The notes beneath the pieces are model-generated. The model ran no database searches and had not been told where the DNA came from. It worked only from the letters and a program-made list of their open reading frames with translations. A DNA stretch of 64,000 nucleotides from Legionella sp. (GTDB lineage: Bacteria > Pseudomonadota > Gammaproteobacteria > Legionellales > Legionellaceae), in NCBI GenBank assembly GCA_030680075.1, contig JAUXWR010000468.1:1-64000 (forward strand), read 5' to 3'. A program made the position numbers and the translations under genes. Positions 44,006 through 53,688 of the stretch are shown here, piece after piece. Position 1 is the stretch's first letter, and each line of letters begins with the position of its first letter.

Positions 44006-44558
44006 TTATCTCACAGAGGATATGGCCAATTAGAATATGAGCCTCCTGAATGCGAGCGGTAGAATCAGAGGGAATAATTAAACAGTGATCGGCAAATTCT
44101 TTACAAGGCCCACCGCCCTTCCCTAATAGAGCAAGGGTTGTTAATTGCATTTCGTGGGCAACTTTAAAAGCGTTTAAGATATTATCACTGTTGCCGCTGG
44201 TAGAAATACCAACAAGCGCGTCTCCCGGGCGACCTAAAGCTTCTACCTGGCGGGAAAAAATATCAGCATAACTGTAATCATTAGCAATGCAGGTAAGATT
44301 AGACGTATCAGTCGTTAAGGCAATAGCGCGAAGCGCCCTGCGATTTTTCTTAAACCGACCCACTAACTCTGCGGCGAGATGCTGGGAGTCAGCCGCACTG
44401 CCGCCGTTACCGCACCAAAAAATTGTACCGCCATCTCTCAGAGTATGCGCCAATTTTAAACCGAACTCTTTAATCGACGCTACAAACGAACTGTTTAGTA
44501 ACTCGATTGTCGCAAGGTGTTCGGTGATATTTTGCTCAATAACCGTATCGAAAATCAT
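43980..44558 (-). CDS. gmhA: GmhA-type SIS-domain sugar-phosphate isomerase
   Basis: A 192-residue SIS protein with all GmhA hallmarks: FWCGNGGSAADSQHLAAELVGRF, LTTDTSNLTCIANDYSY, GISTSGNSDNILNAF and the IQEAHILIGHILCE zinc/active-site helix. GmhA isomerises sedoheptulose-7-P to glycero-manno-heptose-7-P. It heads the third acid-sugar module, followed by phosphatase, NeuB-like synthase and CMP-transferase. That order mirrors the Kdo route (SIS isomerase, PEP-dependent synthase, HAD phosphatase, CMP-transferase). Core-heptose synthesis is an alternative, but no gmhB/hldE or hddA/hddC is nearby. Confidence 0.88.
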   Translation of the reverse strand: MIFDTVIEQNITEHLATIELLNSSFVASIKEFGLKLAHTLRDGGTIFWCGNGGSAADSQHLAAELVGRFKKNRRALRAIALTTDTSNLTCIANDYSYADIFSRQVEALGRPGDALVGISTSGNSDNILNAFKVAHEMQLTTLALLGKGGGPCKEFADHCLIIPSDSTARIQEAHILIGHILCEIIELELDLA

Positions 44559-44683
44559 ATTCTTATTATTCTTCCAGGCACGCTAACGCCCTTGGGTTAT
44601 GTTACTCCCAAAGAACCATAAACATGCTATTGTGAGGTACTGGTTCGCGCAATTCTACCTTACTTCAAGAGGATTGATAAGCC

Positions 44684-46009
44684 CTAACAAGGAGAAGTGG
44701 CAGACAATAAATTCAGGTATGAATTAGCAATCGCACTGGATTGATAATGCTTCAAAATTTCGTTAACGACAGCAATATCAACGCGTTGTGTCTCTTTAAA
44801 AAACTCACCCAGCTTATTGACCAGATTTTCTGTAATTCCATCCCCTTGAAAACAGGAAAAAGCCGCCGGATACGCTTTAAGCAAGGGAATAGTAGAATCT
44901 TCCTCGACTGAGGTAATGTTTAAGATAGGTAAACCTGTAGACATATATTCAATAACCTTACTCGGTGCCTGATAGGTCGTGGAATTACCAATATTTACCA
45001 AGATATCCGCACTTTCGTAAACCTGCATAATTTTTGATTTATCTACATGGCCGTGTAAAAAAATCCAGTCATTAATGGCAGCTTTCCAGGGTTCAAATTC
45101 TTGCTTGCAATCGCCAAGATTGCCATAAAAATGAATTTTAATAGTGCAGGAGGTAATCGCATTCCTGACGGCACTTAATAATTCAATTAAATAGTGAGGG
45201 TTACGTATTTTTGAGTAGAGGGTGCCTGCAAATAATAAATGAACCGTTTTAGTAGCCGCAGCTGCGTGCTCATCCCTCTCAGCAAAAATATAGTTGCCTG
45301 TAACCAGAGGAGGAATCACATGAAACCATTCCTTTGAGCCACCCAAATGCGCTATATATTCGTCTGCTGTCTTTTTTGTAGTGACTGTTATTTTTTGCGA
45401 GGATTTAATCACTCGCCGCTCGACATATTTATTTAATCGTTCATAAAGCCGATTATTATTCATTGGTGATTCTTTAAGAAAAGAAAAAGGATCACCATAA
45501 TCGCAAATCCAGGGAATCTCCTGCCGACGACGACCGAGCATCATCGCAACCAGATGAGAACTAAAGGGATGTGCCACTGAAAAAATGCCATCATAGTGAT
45601 GACTTTTTAAAAGACGTTTTGTCTCACGATATACACGAGGGATCCAGAACCAGGCAAAATCAGGCCATCGCAGCATCAATGTTATTTTTTTCAAGAGGGC
45701 GTAGGTTGCGTGTTTTATCTTTGTGCGCCACAGAGGTTCTGAGGAACCATCAGCATAAACTTTAGCAAACTCCATCGAGCGAAATCGCTGGGAAGGATCG
45801 CCAACGCGATAGACATTAACCCCTTTTACTTGCTCTTTTTTGGGCAAAGCTGACTCAGCATTGGCACATACCACATCAACAATAATCCCTTTTTGTGCCC
45901 AATATTCACAAATGGCACTCCAGCGAAAAGCTCGGGGGTCATTAGCTGGATGATAGGAGTGTGTTATAACCAGGATACGCACTATTTTATTCTCATCAAT
46001 ACATGGCAT
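44684..46009 (-). CDS. Family 4 glycosyltransferase
   Basis: A 441-residue GT-B transferase. VITHSYHPANDPRAFRWSAI is a recognisable N-terminal motif, with CDYGDPFSF, HLLFAGTLYSKIRNPHYL and APSKVIEYMSTGLPILNIT as the donor-site region. It overlaps the downstream end of the Wzy/WaaL-like gene by 14 nt. A 125-nt gap separates it from gmhA and holds no repeat I recognise. A weak promoter-like TTGCGC-17-TAGCAT could serve gmhA, but I do not rely on it. Confidence 0.85.
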   Translation of the reverse strand: MPCIDENKIVRILVITHSYHPANDPRAFRWSAICEYWAQKGIIVDVVCANAESALPKKEQVKGVNVYRVGDPSQRFRSMEFAKVYADGSSEPLWRTKIKHATYALLKKITLMLRWPDFAWFWIPRVYRETKRLLKSHHYDGIFSVAHPFSSHLVAMMLGRRRQEIPWICDYGDPFSFLKESPMNNNRLYERLNKYVERRVIKSSQKITVTTKKTADEYIAHLGGSKEWFHVIPPLVTGNYIFAERDEHAAAATKTVHLLFAGTLYSKIRNPHYLIELLSAVRNAITSCTIKIHFYGNLGDCKQEFEPWKAAINDWIFLHGHVDKSKIMQVYESADILVNIGNSTTYQAPSKVIEYMSTGLPILNITSVEEDSTIPLLKAYPAAFSCFQGDGITENLVNKLGEFFKETQRVDIAVVNEILKHYQSSAIANSYLNLLSATSPC

Positions 46010-47351
46010 GCTTATGCATACTCATATTACAATTTATTAGCCGAGAGCTTAGCACAAACTTCGAGTCTTTTTTTATACCACAGAACACGGCCAAGCCTAA
46101 AAAACAATATATCGCTTGATAGGCATCTTCTCTGGGATAACCAAAGAATGAATGATACAAAGTAAACATAATAGATAATAATATGTAAAGAGTCAGTGCA
46201 TTATTTTTAATAAAATAATTACGCCGATAGCACTGGCCAAGCGCGAGAAAGAACGGAACAAATCCAATAAACATCACCAATATTCCTACCCGTTGCATCC
46301 ATCTAACGTAATCATTATGTGGCCCTGAGTTAATAACACTACTTAAACCTGCCCCGGTTAAATATTCCGAAGGGTGCAGTAAGCTTAAGCCATGTTGGAG
46401 TATTTTTATCCTTGGGGTGCTTATTGCCCCACCAAGCGTTACATATTTATCCACCATTCTCTGATGCAACTCAACTTCTGATGCATTTTTGAGGTCCGCA
46501 TGCCTGTTAAGCGCTTGCAACGAAATAAATATGCAAAGTACGGCAATGCTTAAAAACATCAATTTTTTAACTAAACTGCTTTCTCGATTGTAGAGAAAAA
46601 AAACAACCGCAGACAATACAACAAATAACACTGATTGACGACTTGTCGACAAGCAAATATAGACAAAAAGAACGATTAAAATCGCGAGTGATATCAATTT
46701 GACAAATTTTGAGGAGCTTGCGCTACCCATTAAATACATCGCAGATAACGCGGGGAAAGTAAGGTAAGGTACATAACTGTTGTAGTTTAATCCTGAACCG
46801 CCCCCTAATTTAGTAAGTACGGGCAATGTGAAAATAGTAGCTATTTGTTCATGATAAAGAAACGAAAGAACGCTGATTGGTGCAATCAAGACCGTGATTA
46901 GTGCGAGCTTATTAATTTCTTGTTCTGTTAGGCCTCTTAAGGCCAAATAAACAACCATGGGAATATATAAAAAGGCATTACGCAAAACATATAACGCAGG
47001 ATTCACTGTTTTAAGATGCAAAGACGCGCCGGTGATATCCACCTCATACAGGTTCCGACCAGGATCAAACATCGCAAAAAATAGTAATAAGGCCGGAAAA
47101 AGAAGAATGAAAAATAATTCAGTTTGAGCCGCGTATGTTTGGTTAAAAATGCTCTTTCCACAGGAAAAAAACTTCTGGCAACACAAGCCAAAGAAAATTA
47201 ATGCAAGTAATTCACGGTAATAAACGACTTTGTCAAAAAGAAAAAAATGAAATGGATTTAGTATTATCAACAAAAACAACGCATACAAACCCAATTGATC
47301 CGGCACAGTTGTTCCCTGCTTGTGCCAATTTCCTGCACTTAAGGTGTTCAC
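45996..47351 (-). CDS. Wzy/WaaL-like O-antigen polymerase/ligase family membrane protein
   Basis: A 451-residue polytopic membrane protein with about ten to twelve hydrophobic helices, such as LYALFLLIILNPFHFFLFD and LAILIVLFVYICLS. A large periplasmic loop carries GPHNDYVRWMQRVGILVMF, the Wzy_C/O-antigen-ligase signature with conserved His. It either polymerises O-units or ligates them to lipid A-core. These are not separable by sequence alone. Start is GTG at 47351 with a GGAG ribosome site about 10 nt upstream. It is the only such protein in the window. Confidence 0.82.
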   Translation of the reverse strand: MNTLSAGNWHKQGTTVPDQLGLYALFLLIILNPFHFFLFDKVVYYRELLALIFFGLCCQKFFSCGKSIFNQTYAAQTELFFILLFPALLLFFAMFDPGRNLYEVDITGASLHLKTVNPALYVLRNAFLYIPMVVYLALRGLTEQEINKLALITVLIAPISVLSFLYHEQIATIFTLPVLTKLGGGSGLNYNSYVPYLTFPALSAMYLMGSASSSKFVKLISLAILIVLFVYICLSTSRQSVLFVVLSAVVFFLYNRESSLVKKLMFLSIAVLCIFISLQALNRHADLKNASEVELHQRMVDKYVTLGGAISTPRIKILQHGLSLLHPSEYLTGAGLSSVINSGPHNDYVRWMQRVGILVMFIGFVPFFLALGQCYRRNYFIKNNALTLYILLSIMFTLYHSFFGYPREDAYQAIYCFLGLAVFCGIKKDSKFVLSSRLINCNMSMHKHAMY

Positions 47352-47357
47352 TTTACA

Positions 47358-49622
47358 TTAACTCCATGTCTTATACTTAATCCCATATCCAGATGAAAAA
47401 ACAGATTTATTGGGTAATTTAGAACTTAACTCCTTGTTCTTATGCGCATGATAAATCACGACAGAGTTATTTCCTAGAGAAATTGCTAATTGATGTAAAT
47501 CTTTCAGAGAAGCTGTTTTGCCGATAAAACCTTTATCACCAAAATAAATCACCTCCACTTTTTCTATTTGAATGGGTCTAAAGACATTTGCCAAATGAAA
47601 ATCTTGATTTTCGGATGTTGAAAAAGGAGAAAAGTGACTCTCACTACTACGATAATTGTTCCGCTCTACGGGTATTGGCGTATAAAGATAAGTCCCTGGA
47701 TCGCTGATTATATTTTTATTGTCGATGACTAATTCAACCGATAATTGATCATGATGCCGGTGACTGGAATGAAGCGGCTCATTACCAATCCAGCACCGCA
47801 CTGCCAAATATAATCTGGAAGATTGAAAAATAAACAAACCAAAGTCGGGGTAAGCCTTAAGCGTTAAATCGGTTAATAAATCGCTATCATCAACCGTGAA
47901 TTCAAATTTTCGACAGTGGTGTTCGGGAAGCGCTAATAGTTGCAATAGAGACGTCTCAAAAATATCCTTGTTGCTTCTCTGAGAATACTCTCTTCTCCTG
48001 CAAATTTGCGATTGCATGCTTTTTTTTGCAAGAGCGCGGATAATGAGACGGTCAGCATTAGCAAAAACGCCTTCTTGCAACATGGGCCAATTAGCAAACT
48101 CTGCTCGTTCAAATAACCCCGCACTCGCTGCCACCAAATGACGGCAATCCAGATTATCTTCCATGAAATAGATTGCATCGTCCGGTGTTTCGTACAGGCT
48201 TAAAGTGCAAGGCTTGTAGTTATCCAAATTCAAATAGGTCTCTTGAGCCTCTCTTACCGTCATTTGCCGATAAATCGGTGCGAGCTTAAAAAAGCGGCCA
48301 CTATCATTATCCCCGATTTGCGGAATATGACCTGATGGTTTGGTTATATCTATAATGAATTCCGCCATGCGCTCCAGACGTTGTAAATAGTCTGGCGGGA
48401 ATGGGCTAAATCTTGTTTCGTCTGGCAAGGGGTACAACGGTAGGGGAGCCGCTTTCAGGCACGGGGTTCCGCGTTTATTTTTAATAAAGGTGTGATTATA
48501 GGTTTGAAGCTTTTCAAGCCGTTGAGAAGGCAGCCCGAGAATAAGGGCACTTGCATAATAAACCATTTCAGCCGAGAGGCGATGATAGCTTGTCGAGCCT
48601 TCAAAATTTCCCCCATCAGGGTGAAATTGTCTATCCACTTCAATAACCAGCTCCTGTGTTGCAAACGCTAACCACGCATCCGTTTCAGGGCTTGAGGGCA
48701 GATAGGCTGCAATAAATGCCAGTCCTGTAATATTAGCCAGATAGTGATTGGCGCGTAACGGACTCCACTCCAGATTTTCAACAATATAGTGTCCATGCTC
48801 ATAAATGCTTTTCGCAAACAGGTGTTCAACAGACGGTTTAAACTGAATTTGGCCTGATAAAAATATATCGCGCGCCAGTAACCAGTTAACTGCCCGAATA
48901 GCCACATCCATAGGGCAAACCCAATTAACGCCAAACCCTGGCGGGTTTGTTGCCATAAAATCCAGCATCTGATTTTGGTATTCAGCTAAAATCCGGCTTT
49001 TTTCATTCTCACAACGTTCAGGAGAAAGATAAGCAAGCGCTAACTGCGGTAAATGTTGCATACGCGCCAATTCCCAGGGTACTTTTATATCAACCCCTGG
49101 AATATGGCCAATACGAATTTTTTTTGACCACTGTTGTTCTGACCAGCGGTAACCTGATTTAAAATCGAGTTGCCAATCGATGGGCTGATAATCAGGTGAA
49201 ATATGTTGCCAGATTTTTTGTGCATATACTAAGTTGGAGCGATTAATTCGGCCTTTAAGCCAATTTCCTTCGCTATCAATTTTAACAGGCTTTCCCATTT
49301 CAAATTGGTATTGCTCAAGTCCTCGGCAATTCATTCCATAAAAAACTTCCACCCAGCCTGAACCGAGCAAATCAAATTGATGGTGAAGGTAATGCGTAAT
49401 AACAAGGGAAGGAATTCCATTCACATCAGCTAAATCAGCCGTTTCAAAATTGAGACAGGAGGCCAGCTCATAAGATACATCACTTTGATGGTAGCTTCCT
49501 TTGCATTTTGCCTGCGCAAGATGTCGCCATTGTCTAAGCTCACGCCCGGCACGCGCAGTAACTCGTTTAATGAGGCCGAAATAGCCTGATTCACCAATTA
49601 TTTGTTGCAGCCGCTTTCTCAT
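47358..49622 (-). CDS. Heparinase II/III family protein
   Basis: A 754-residue protein with an N-terminal alpha/alpha-toroid (about residues 60-400, including RANHYLANITGLAFIAAYL) and a C-terminal beta-sandwich. The Hepar_II_III signature SSHRHHDQLSVELVIDNK and ISDPGTYLYTP lies at about 640-670. Family enzymes are polysaccharide lyases, but homologues in O-antigen clusters are often of unknown role. There is no signal peptide, so cytoplasmic use or uronate epimerase-like chemistry is possible. ATGA-coupled to the dehydrogenase fusion gene. Confidence 0.85.
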   Translation of the reverse strand: MRKRLQQIIGESGYFGLIKRVTARAGRELRQWRHLAQAKCKGSYHQSDVSYELASCLNFETADLADVNGIPSLVITHYLHHQFDLLGSGWVEVFYGMNCRGLEQYQFEMGKPVKIDSEGNWLKGRINRSNLVYAQKIWQHISPDYQPIDWQLDFKSGYRWSEQQWSKKIRIGHIPGVDIKVPWELARMQHLPQLALAYLSPERCENEKSRILAEYQNQMLDFMATNPPGFGVNWVCPMDVAIRAVNWLLARDIFLSGQIQFKPSVEHLFAKSIYEHGHYIVENLEWSPLRANHYLANITGLAFIAAYLPSSPETDAWLAFATQELVIEVDRQFHPDGGNFEGSTSYHRLSAEMVYYASALILGLPSQRLEKLQTYNHTFIKNKRGTPCLKAAPLPLYPLPDETRFSPFPPDYLQRLERMAEFIIDITKPSGHIPQIGDNDSGRFFKLAPIYRQMTVREAQETYLNLDNYKPCTLSLYETPDDAIYFMEDNLDCRHLVAASAGLFERAEFANWPMLQEGVFANADRLIIRALAKKSMQSQICRRREYSQRSNKDIFETSLLQLLALPEHHCRKFEFTVDDSDLLTDLTLKAYPDFGLFIFQSSRLYLAVRCWIGNEPLHSSHRHHDQLSVELVIDNKNIISDPGTYLYTPIPVERNNYRSSESHFSPFSTSENQDFHLANVFRPIQIEKVEVIYFGDKGFIGKTASLKDLHQLAISLGNNSVVIYHAHKNKELSSKLPNKSVFSSGYGIKYKTWS

Positions 49623-51781
49623 TGCTTATTAAAATCCTGGCTCATTTCAGCACGACATAATTGCTCTTCTACTAATAAACCTATCTTTGCTGATTGTACT
49701 TGCTGCCACCAGGGAATTGGCCATTCACCGCTATTAATGCTGTCTGCAAAAGCGATTAACTCTTCTCTCAAGCCCTTTTCCTGAACAGACGTTTTTAGCG
49801 ATTTTCCTTTAATACCGTGTATCGTCATTGTTTTATAATCTGACAAAAATAGCTGTTTACCATCCACGTATAAATCCGCTGTCTCCTTGGGAGAGTCTTT
49901 AGCACCCATTGCGGTGTATGTAAGGCTTGCAACGGAGCCATCACTAAAAGACAGAGTCGCCATAAAGTTATCACGCGAGCTATAATGATGTGAGTTAAGG
50001 CTTATAGGCTGCGCTGTCAGGTGTACAATTTCTGAATTGGCAAGGTAGGTAAAAAGATCATAAATATGGCAAGCTTCACCTAAATTACGCCCTCCTCCTT
50101 CTTGTCCATGCACCCAATGATCGAGCGGTATATAACCTGCGTTCATGCGATAATTCAGCATAAAGGGAGCACTTCGCCCTTGCAGTAACTGATACATCTG
50201 CCGTGCATAAGGGGAAAAGCGGCGATTGTAGCCTGTTAATAACACCGGTTTATTGCCTTCATTCCCTTTTATAAATTCATCAAGAGCCAGAAGCTCATCA
50301 GGCGTCAATACCAGGGGCTTTTCTACCAGTACATGCTTACCGGCTTTAAGCGCTGCCAATGCCATTGCTCCATGTTGATGATGACGGGTCGCGATTATAA
50401 CGGCATCAACGTTTGGGTCAGCTAATACTTCCTCAAAATCCGTCGAGCAATAATTTGCACCAAATTGCTTACCAATGGCGGCAGCTGTATGGCCGCTACG
50501 TGTCACCACTGCTTGCAAAGTAAAACGGTCTTTAAGACTTTGTAAATTAGGCAAGTGCGCTGAGCGTGCAAATGCACCGGCACCTAAAATAGCAATCCGG
50601 ATTCGACCTGGAACTTTAGCCGATTGAGGGTTTAAGTGTACCGTGTGAAGAGGCTTTGCATCGCTTTCGGGGTAGGTTAGTAAAACCATCATTGGCTTTA
50701 CCGCCGCATCCGACAAAGAGGCATAGGCCTTGGTGGCATCACCGACTGGGAAACGTGAAGTAATGAGTGATTCCACCTGTATTCGCTTTTCAGCCAATAA
50801 TCGTAAATACTCACCCATATTACGATTTTCTGTCCAGCGCACATAGGCGACAGGATAGTCAAGCCCTTGCTCTTCATAGCGGTGATCGTAACGACCGGGA
50901 CCATAAGAGCTGGAAATTAAAAAATCAATTTCCTTCACATAAAAATCTGCCCGGTTAAGGTGTAAGCCCACATCGCCAACAAGCACAACGCGCCCTTTTT
51001 TGCGGCAAATTTTAAAGGCTGTTGATACAACACTGTCAGAGGGTGTTGCAGCGGTAATGATGACGCCATCTGCACCTATTCCATCGGTGAGGCGTACGAC
51101 CTGATCAATATTATTACCCTCTTCAGGGTTTAAACCAAGATCAAGACCCAGCTTCACTGCTTGTGCGATACGCTTTGGATCAACATCTATTCCTATCGTT
51201 CGACAGCCATTAGCTTTTAAAAGCTGAACGGTTAATTGCCCGAGAATTCCAAGCCCAATTACAACAAAACTCTCGCCAAGCGTAGGCGTGGCTCGCCTTA
51301 CACCTTGTAAGGCAATAGAGCCTAAGGTAACCGTTGAGCTACTATCCCAGTCAAGTGATGCGGGTATTGGTACACATAAGTTACGGGGCACTCGAATAAA
51401 CTCAGCATGATGCGCACATTGAGCGCCGGCGCATGCCACTCTATCGCCAATAGCGATATCATGGATGCCAGCACCGATATCTATAACTGTCCCTGCCGCC
51501 GAATAGCCCGTTGGGTGGGCGGCGTCGCGCTTTTCCTCAATAAGACTCAAGGTGCGATTTAATCCCAGAGATGAGGCTAATTTTAAGGTGGCAACCACTT
51601 TTTCAGGTTGCTTTAGTGCCTTTTTCCATAATGGAACAGCACTGGAGCGCACACCGCTCATTTCAGTACCGACGGAGAGACAGGACGTATGGACTCGCAC
51701 CAATACTTCACCAGGCCCCACGCGTGGAGCCGGAACATCGCCGACAATTGCAGCACCTTTATGAATTAAAACTTGTTTCAT
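49619..51781 (-). CDS. Fusion of zinc-type alcohol dehydrogenase and Gfo/Idh/MocA oxidoreductase
   Basis: A 720-residue two-domain protein. Residues 1-370 are a medium-chain dehydrogenase (GDRVACAGAQCAHHAEF, VIGLGILGQLTVQLLKANG, VLVGDVGLHLN). Residues 390-720 are a Gfo/Idh/MocA enzyme (RIAILGAGAFARSAHLPNL, HVLVEKPLVLTPDEL, GGGRNLGEACHIYDLF). Such fusions occur beside heparinase-like genes in exopolysaccharide loci. The zinc ligands of a catalytic MDR are only partly recognisable. It is likely a sugar-redox enzyme using NAD at two sites. It is 2 nt from the asnB-like gene. Confidence 0.85.
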   Translation of the reverse strand: MKQVLIHKGAAIVGDVPAPRVGPGEVLVRVHTSCLSVGTEMSGVRSSAVPLWKKALKQPEKVVATLKLASSLGLNRTLSLIEEKRDAAHPTGYSAAGTVIDIGAGIHDIAIGDRVACAGAQCAHHAEFIRVPRNLCVPIPASLDWDSSSTVTLGSIALQGVRRATPTLGESFVVIGLGILGQLTVQLLKANGCRTIGIDVDPKRIAQAVKLGLDLGLNPEEGNNIDQVVRLTDGIGADGVIITAATPSDSVVSTAFKICRKKGRVVLVGDVGLHLNRADFYVKEIDFLISSSYGPGRYDHRYEEQGLDYPVAYVRWTENRNMGEYLRLLAEKRIQVESLITSRFPVGDATKAYASLSDAAVKPMMVLLTYPESDAKPLHTVHLNPQSAKVPGRIRIAILGAGAFARSAHLPNLQSLKDRFTLQAVVTRSGHTAAAIGKQFGANYCSTDFEEVLADPNVDAVIIATRHHQHGAMALAALKAGKHVLVEKPLVLTPDELLALDEFIKGNEGNKPVLLTGYNRRFSPYARQMYQLLQGRSAPFMLNYRMNAGYIPLDHWVHGQEGGGRNLGEACHIYDLFTYLANSEIVHLTAQPISLNSHHYSSRDNFMATLSFSDGSVASLTYTAMGAKDSPKETADLYVDGKQLFLSDYKTMTIHGIKGKSLKTSVQEKGLREELIAFADSINSGEWPIPWWQQVQSAKIGLLVEEQLCRAEMSQDFNKQ

Positions 51782-51783
51782 TG

Positions 51784-53688
51784 CTAAGCCTGTTTAACGT
51801 ATGATTTCCACCATTGAGCCACATTGAGAAGTGGCCAGATTCTTTCTCGCTTTTTACTATCGAGTAATTTTTCAATTTGCTGCCAATCAAGCAAATCCGT
51901 TTCATTACAAAAATCCCTAAGTTCATTTCTTGCAACCTGACCTAACCTGTCATCAAACCATTCCTGCATGGGAGCCGCAAACCCTTGCTTTTTTCTATCA
52001 ATAATTTCATCTGGAATAACACCACGAACGGCCTTTTTCAAAATATATTTAAGCGTACCATTTCGGGTTTTCACCTCGTCGGGGATGCTCATGGCAAGCT
52101 CGACAACCTTATGATCCAAAAATGGGACACGTCCCTCGAGTGATACACCCATGCTCATTTTATCTACTCTCATGAGCAATAACTCAGGCAAACGCATATT
52201 AAGATCGATATACGTCATCCAGTCAAGATGCGATTTGGTTGGTGATTTTTCTTCAAAACGCTGCCTGATAGGAGCGACCGCCTCCCAGGAGGTGCGTTTT
52301 TTAAATTTTGCTTTCATGCGTTTTGAGAGTAGTTGCATTTTTTGTTTATGCGTATAAGACTCAGCCCCGCCCCAAAAGATAGGAAGTTTACAACTGCTTC
52401 GTCGCAGGTATTCAAAACGCCACCCATCATTGAACCCCAGAAATCCCAACGTCTTAACAGCGATTTTTTTAAAAACTCGTGGAATTCGGATATCATCTAA
52501 TTGCTGTAAACGAAGCTTCGCTTTCCATTTCGAGTATCCCCAGAAGAGCTCATCAGCCCCCTCTCCTACCTGACACACCACAACCCCATTATCGCGAGCA
52601 AGTTTTGCGACATAATAACTGGGAATGCATACGGAATCGCCAATAGGCTCGTCTTGCAAATGAACCATCTGGGGGAGAAAATTAATCAGATCATCAACAT
52701 TCAACAATTTTTCAAAGTATTGCGCGCCTACTTTATCCGCAACCAGGCGCGCATGATGAAGCTCGTTTTGGTAACTTTGATAATTGCCTTCATAGCCAAT
52801 TGAAAAAGTCTTTACATCCCCTGTATCGTTTTCAGAAAAAAGTGCCGCGTTCGTACTGGAGTCAATTCCTCCGGATAAGAAAATACCAACGGGAACATCG
52901 CTGACTTTTAATAATTGCACGGACGTTCTTAATTCATTTAAAAGTTGTTCAGCAATTTCTTTGTCTGAACCATCCCCAATTGGCTGTATATTATCCAGCG
53001 CGTCCCAGTAGCGATGCTCTTTAATATGCCCATCTGCCTGAATACACATCCAGGTGGCGCAGGGTAATTTATGAATCCCTTCAAAAAGCGTATCTGGTGC
53101 CGGCACGGTAAGAAATGACATGTAATGAAAAAACCCTTCTTCATTAATGGCACGCTTTTGCTCTGGGTCTTGCAGCAAGGCTTTAATTTCAGATGCAAAA
53201 ACTATGCGCCCATTATGAATGCTGTAATACAATGGCTTAATGCCCAGCCTGTCGCGTATTAGCCATAATTCTTTTTTTTCATTATCCCAGATTGCCATTG
53301 CGAACATGCCGCGAAAACGGGACAGGCAGTCAATTCCCCACTGTCGAAAAGCGTGTATGATTACTTCTGTATCGGAATGATGCGTTTTCCATACGTAGCC
53401 ACCTAGCGCTTCAAGCTCTGCACGGATTTCCGTGTGGTTGTATATTTCACCATTAAATACTACCCAAATTGATTCATCTTCGTTGCACATAGGCTGATTG
53501 GCTGTTTCTGATAGATCAATGATGGATAAACGACGATGGCCCAATCCTATTTTTTTATCAGGAGCAATCCAGACTCCTTCTCCATCAGGCCCGCGGTGAA
53601 TCATCGTATCACGAAGTTTAATGAGATAAGACTCATCCACCGTAAAGGGTGAATCACTAAACGATAAGGCTCCTACAATTCCACACAT
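51784..53688 (-). CDS. Asparagine synthetase (glutamine-hydrolysing) homologue
   Basis: A 634-residue class II glutamine amidotransferase fused to a PP-loop synthetase. MCGIVGALSF supplies the N-terminal catalytic Cys2. HRRLSIIDLSETANQPM and FNGEIYNH bind glutamine. FLSGGIDSSTNAAL is the ATP loop, and EGADELFWGY and GRVPFLDHKVVELA follow. AsnB homologues in polysaccharide clusters often amidate a uronic or carboxylated sugar rather than make asparagine, which fits its position among sugar enzymes. Length matches AsnB. It overlaps the aminotransferase gene by 16 nt. Confidence 0.9.
   Translation of the reverse strand: MCGIVGALSFSDSPFTVDESYLIKLRDTMIHRGPDGEGVWIAPDKKIGLGHRRLSIIDLSETANQPMCNEDESIWVVFNGEIYNHTEIRAELEALGGYVWKTHHSDTEVIIHAFRQWGIDCLSRFRGMFAMAIWDNEKKELWLIRDRLGIKPLYYSIHNGRIVFASEIKALLQDPEQKRAINEEGFFHYMSFLTVPAPDTLFEGIHKLPCATWMCIQADGHIKEHRYWDALDNIQPIGDGSDKEIAEQLLNELRTSVQLLKVSDVPVGIFLSGGIDSSTNAALFSENDTGDVKTFSIGYEGNYQSYQNELHHARLVADKVGAQYFEKLLNVDDLINFLPQMVHLQDEPIGDSVCIPSYYVAKLARDNGVVVCQVGEGADELFWGYSKWKAKLRLQQLDDIRIPRVFKKIAVKTLGFLGFNDGWRFEYLRRSSCKLPIFWGGAESYTHKQKMQLLSKRMKAKFKKRTSWEAVAPIRQRFEEKSPTKSHLDWMTYIDLNMRLPELLLMRVDKMSMGVSLEGRVPFLDHKVVELAMSIPDEVKTRNGTLKYILKKAVRGVIPDEIIDRKKQGFAAPMQEWFDDRLGQVARNELRDFCNETDLLDWQQIEKLLDSKKRERIWPLLNVAQWWKSYVKQA

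Noticed and set aside
43980..44558. GmhA as a core-heptose housekeeping gene
   Set aside because: No gmhB, hldE or hdd genes nearby, and it is coupled to the phosphatase and NeuB-like genes. Kept only as an alternative.
47358..49622. Heparinase-like protein as a secreted polysaccharide-degrading enzyme
   Set aside because: No signal peptide is visible and it is ATGA-coupled to biosynthetic genes.
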